Below the pieces are notes generated by a model. It was not told the DNA's origin. It did not search any database and saw only the letters and a list, made by a program, of their open reading frames with translations. From Karstenula rhodostoma CBS 690.94 (taxonomy: Eukaryota; Ascomycota; Dothideomycetes; Pleosporales; Didymosphaeriaceae), in NCBI GenBank assembly GCA_010093485.1, contig MU001514.1, forward strand, positions 830,218 through 851,186: 20,969 bases of DNA, written 5' to 3'. Each line of letters begins with the position of its first letter. Position 1 is the first letter of the stretch. This document shows positions 20,433 through 20,969 of this stretch, in pieces. Position numbers and translations under genes: made by a program.

Positions 20433-20969
20433 ATAAAGTAAATAGTTTAATTAAAATAATAAAAACTTACCTCTATAATTAACTATTAGTTTATTATTTA
20501 AAATATAATTATATAGAAAAATAGAGGTAGGAATTAGTATATAATACTACTATCTCTATAGAAGTATTACTTAAAATTATTAATAAAGTTTAACTCCTCT
20601 AATATAAGAGGTTCCCTATTAGAGAATTTTTATTTAAGATTCTAGTATTATTAAATTTTATACTAGATAAAGGCGGAGTTAGTTTCTAATATTAGTATTA
20701 CTTATTAGCTTATATAATTATAATTAATCGTGGGGCCTATTATAGGGTAGGAACTTAACTTTTTATAAATTAAAATAAATTTATATAAATTTCGCTTTAT
20801 ATAAATATACCTACTCTTTCCTTATTTAGTAAAAATTTTATTATATATAAACCTATATAATTTTATATAAATATTATTTTATATAAACTTCTATAAACTT
20901 ATATAGACTTAACTTAATATAAATTTACCTAATTTAATATAAGCTAGTATAATCTTAACCTTATATAAA
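20433..20969. other. Gene-free right end, TATAAA-rich
   Basis: No protein frame is recognisable. From about 20760 to the end the motif TATAAA occurs roughly every 15-30 bp in varied context (for example TTTATATAAATTTC, TTTATATAAATATT, TTTATATAAACTT). This looks like a degenerate short-period repeat. A less mutated GATTCTAG-to-GGCGGAG stretch (20639-20678) and CGTGGGGCC (20729-20737) stand out. No telomeric TTAGGG array is seen. Confidence 0.5.

Larger units (their letters stand above)
1..20969. other. RIP-saturated AT-rich block
   Basis: The whole window lacks CpA and TpG almost completely (about thirty of each by eye, where base composition would give many hundreds) and is packed with TpA. 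ATG survives at only a few places, such as 6922, 9454 and 12924 on the plus strand and as CAT near 9202, 13664 and 14505. TGA is practically absent, so the stops are TAA and TAG. Loss of CpA on both strands is the known product of repeat-induced point mutation in filamentous ascomycetes. CpG is also sparse but survives better than CpA. All genes listed below are therefore relics; their boundaries are approximate because start and stop codons cannot be trusted. Confidence 0.93.

Noticed and set aside
1..20969. Mitochondrial genome origin, suggested by the AT content.
   Set aside because: Specific loss of CpA/TpG on both strands, nuclear helicase relics and absence of any mitochondrial gene or tRNA fit RIP-hit nuclear DNA instead.
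20880..20969. Decayed telomeric repeats in the CTTAACTTAATATAA and CTTAACC strings.
   Set aside because: Two or three weak matches without regular period; expected by chance in TA-rich sequence.

Overview
The window is about 21 kb of very AT-rich DNA carrying the mark of repeat-induced point mutation (RIP). CpA and TpG are almost gone: by eye I count only about thirty of each. TpA is everywhere, and ATG occurs only a handful of times on both strands together. This C-to-T (CpA to TpA) decay on both strands is typical of repeated DNA in filamentous ascomycetes (Pezizomycotina). No gene here can be expressed: Gln, Trp and many Arg codons have become TAA/TAG, and start codons are lost. The species cannot be named from the sequence.

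The genes can still be read, because decay was almost purely by transitions and the frames stayed in register. Read with TAA/TAG as former Gln/Trp/Arg, Tyr as former Cys/His, and Ser/Asn/Lys as former Gly/Asp/Glu, three long helicase-family relics appear. (1) A plus-strand RecQ-type helicase at about 2.5-7.2 kb resembles the telomere-linked helicases (TLH) of fungal subtelomeres. (2) A minus-strand SNF2-type ATPase lies at about 14.7-10.3 kb. (3) A plus-strand UPF1/Dna2-like SF1B helicase lies at about 15.9-20.4 kb. It has seven consecutive CCHC zinc knuckles in front of the motor and a Gly/Ser/Asn-rich tail behind it.

Two weaker minus-strand relics were not recognised. One is at about 2.26-0.37 kb, divergent from the RecQ relic, with a G-E-G-G-F-G-Q-V loop in an unusually well preserved patch. 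The other is a charged, Gln-rich, probably helical protein at about 9.5-9.0 kb, lying inside a 140-bp inverted repeat.

The spacers hold repeats: a 56-bp direct repeat 7.8 kb apart that brackets the first two relics, an inverted-repeat structure with about 50-bp subunits at 8.8-10.1 kb, a tandem duplication of about 181 bp at 14.96-15.3 kb, a 70-bp direct repeat at 15.5-15.65 kb, and TATAAA-rich DNA at the right end. The TLH-type gene and the density of RIP-hit repeats fit a subtelomeric or heterochromatic block, but no telomere repeat is visible, so this remains an inference. No tRNA, rRNA, CRISPR array or recognisable retrotransposon polyprotein was seen.
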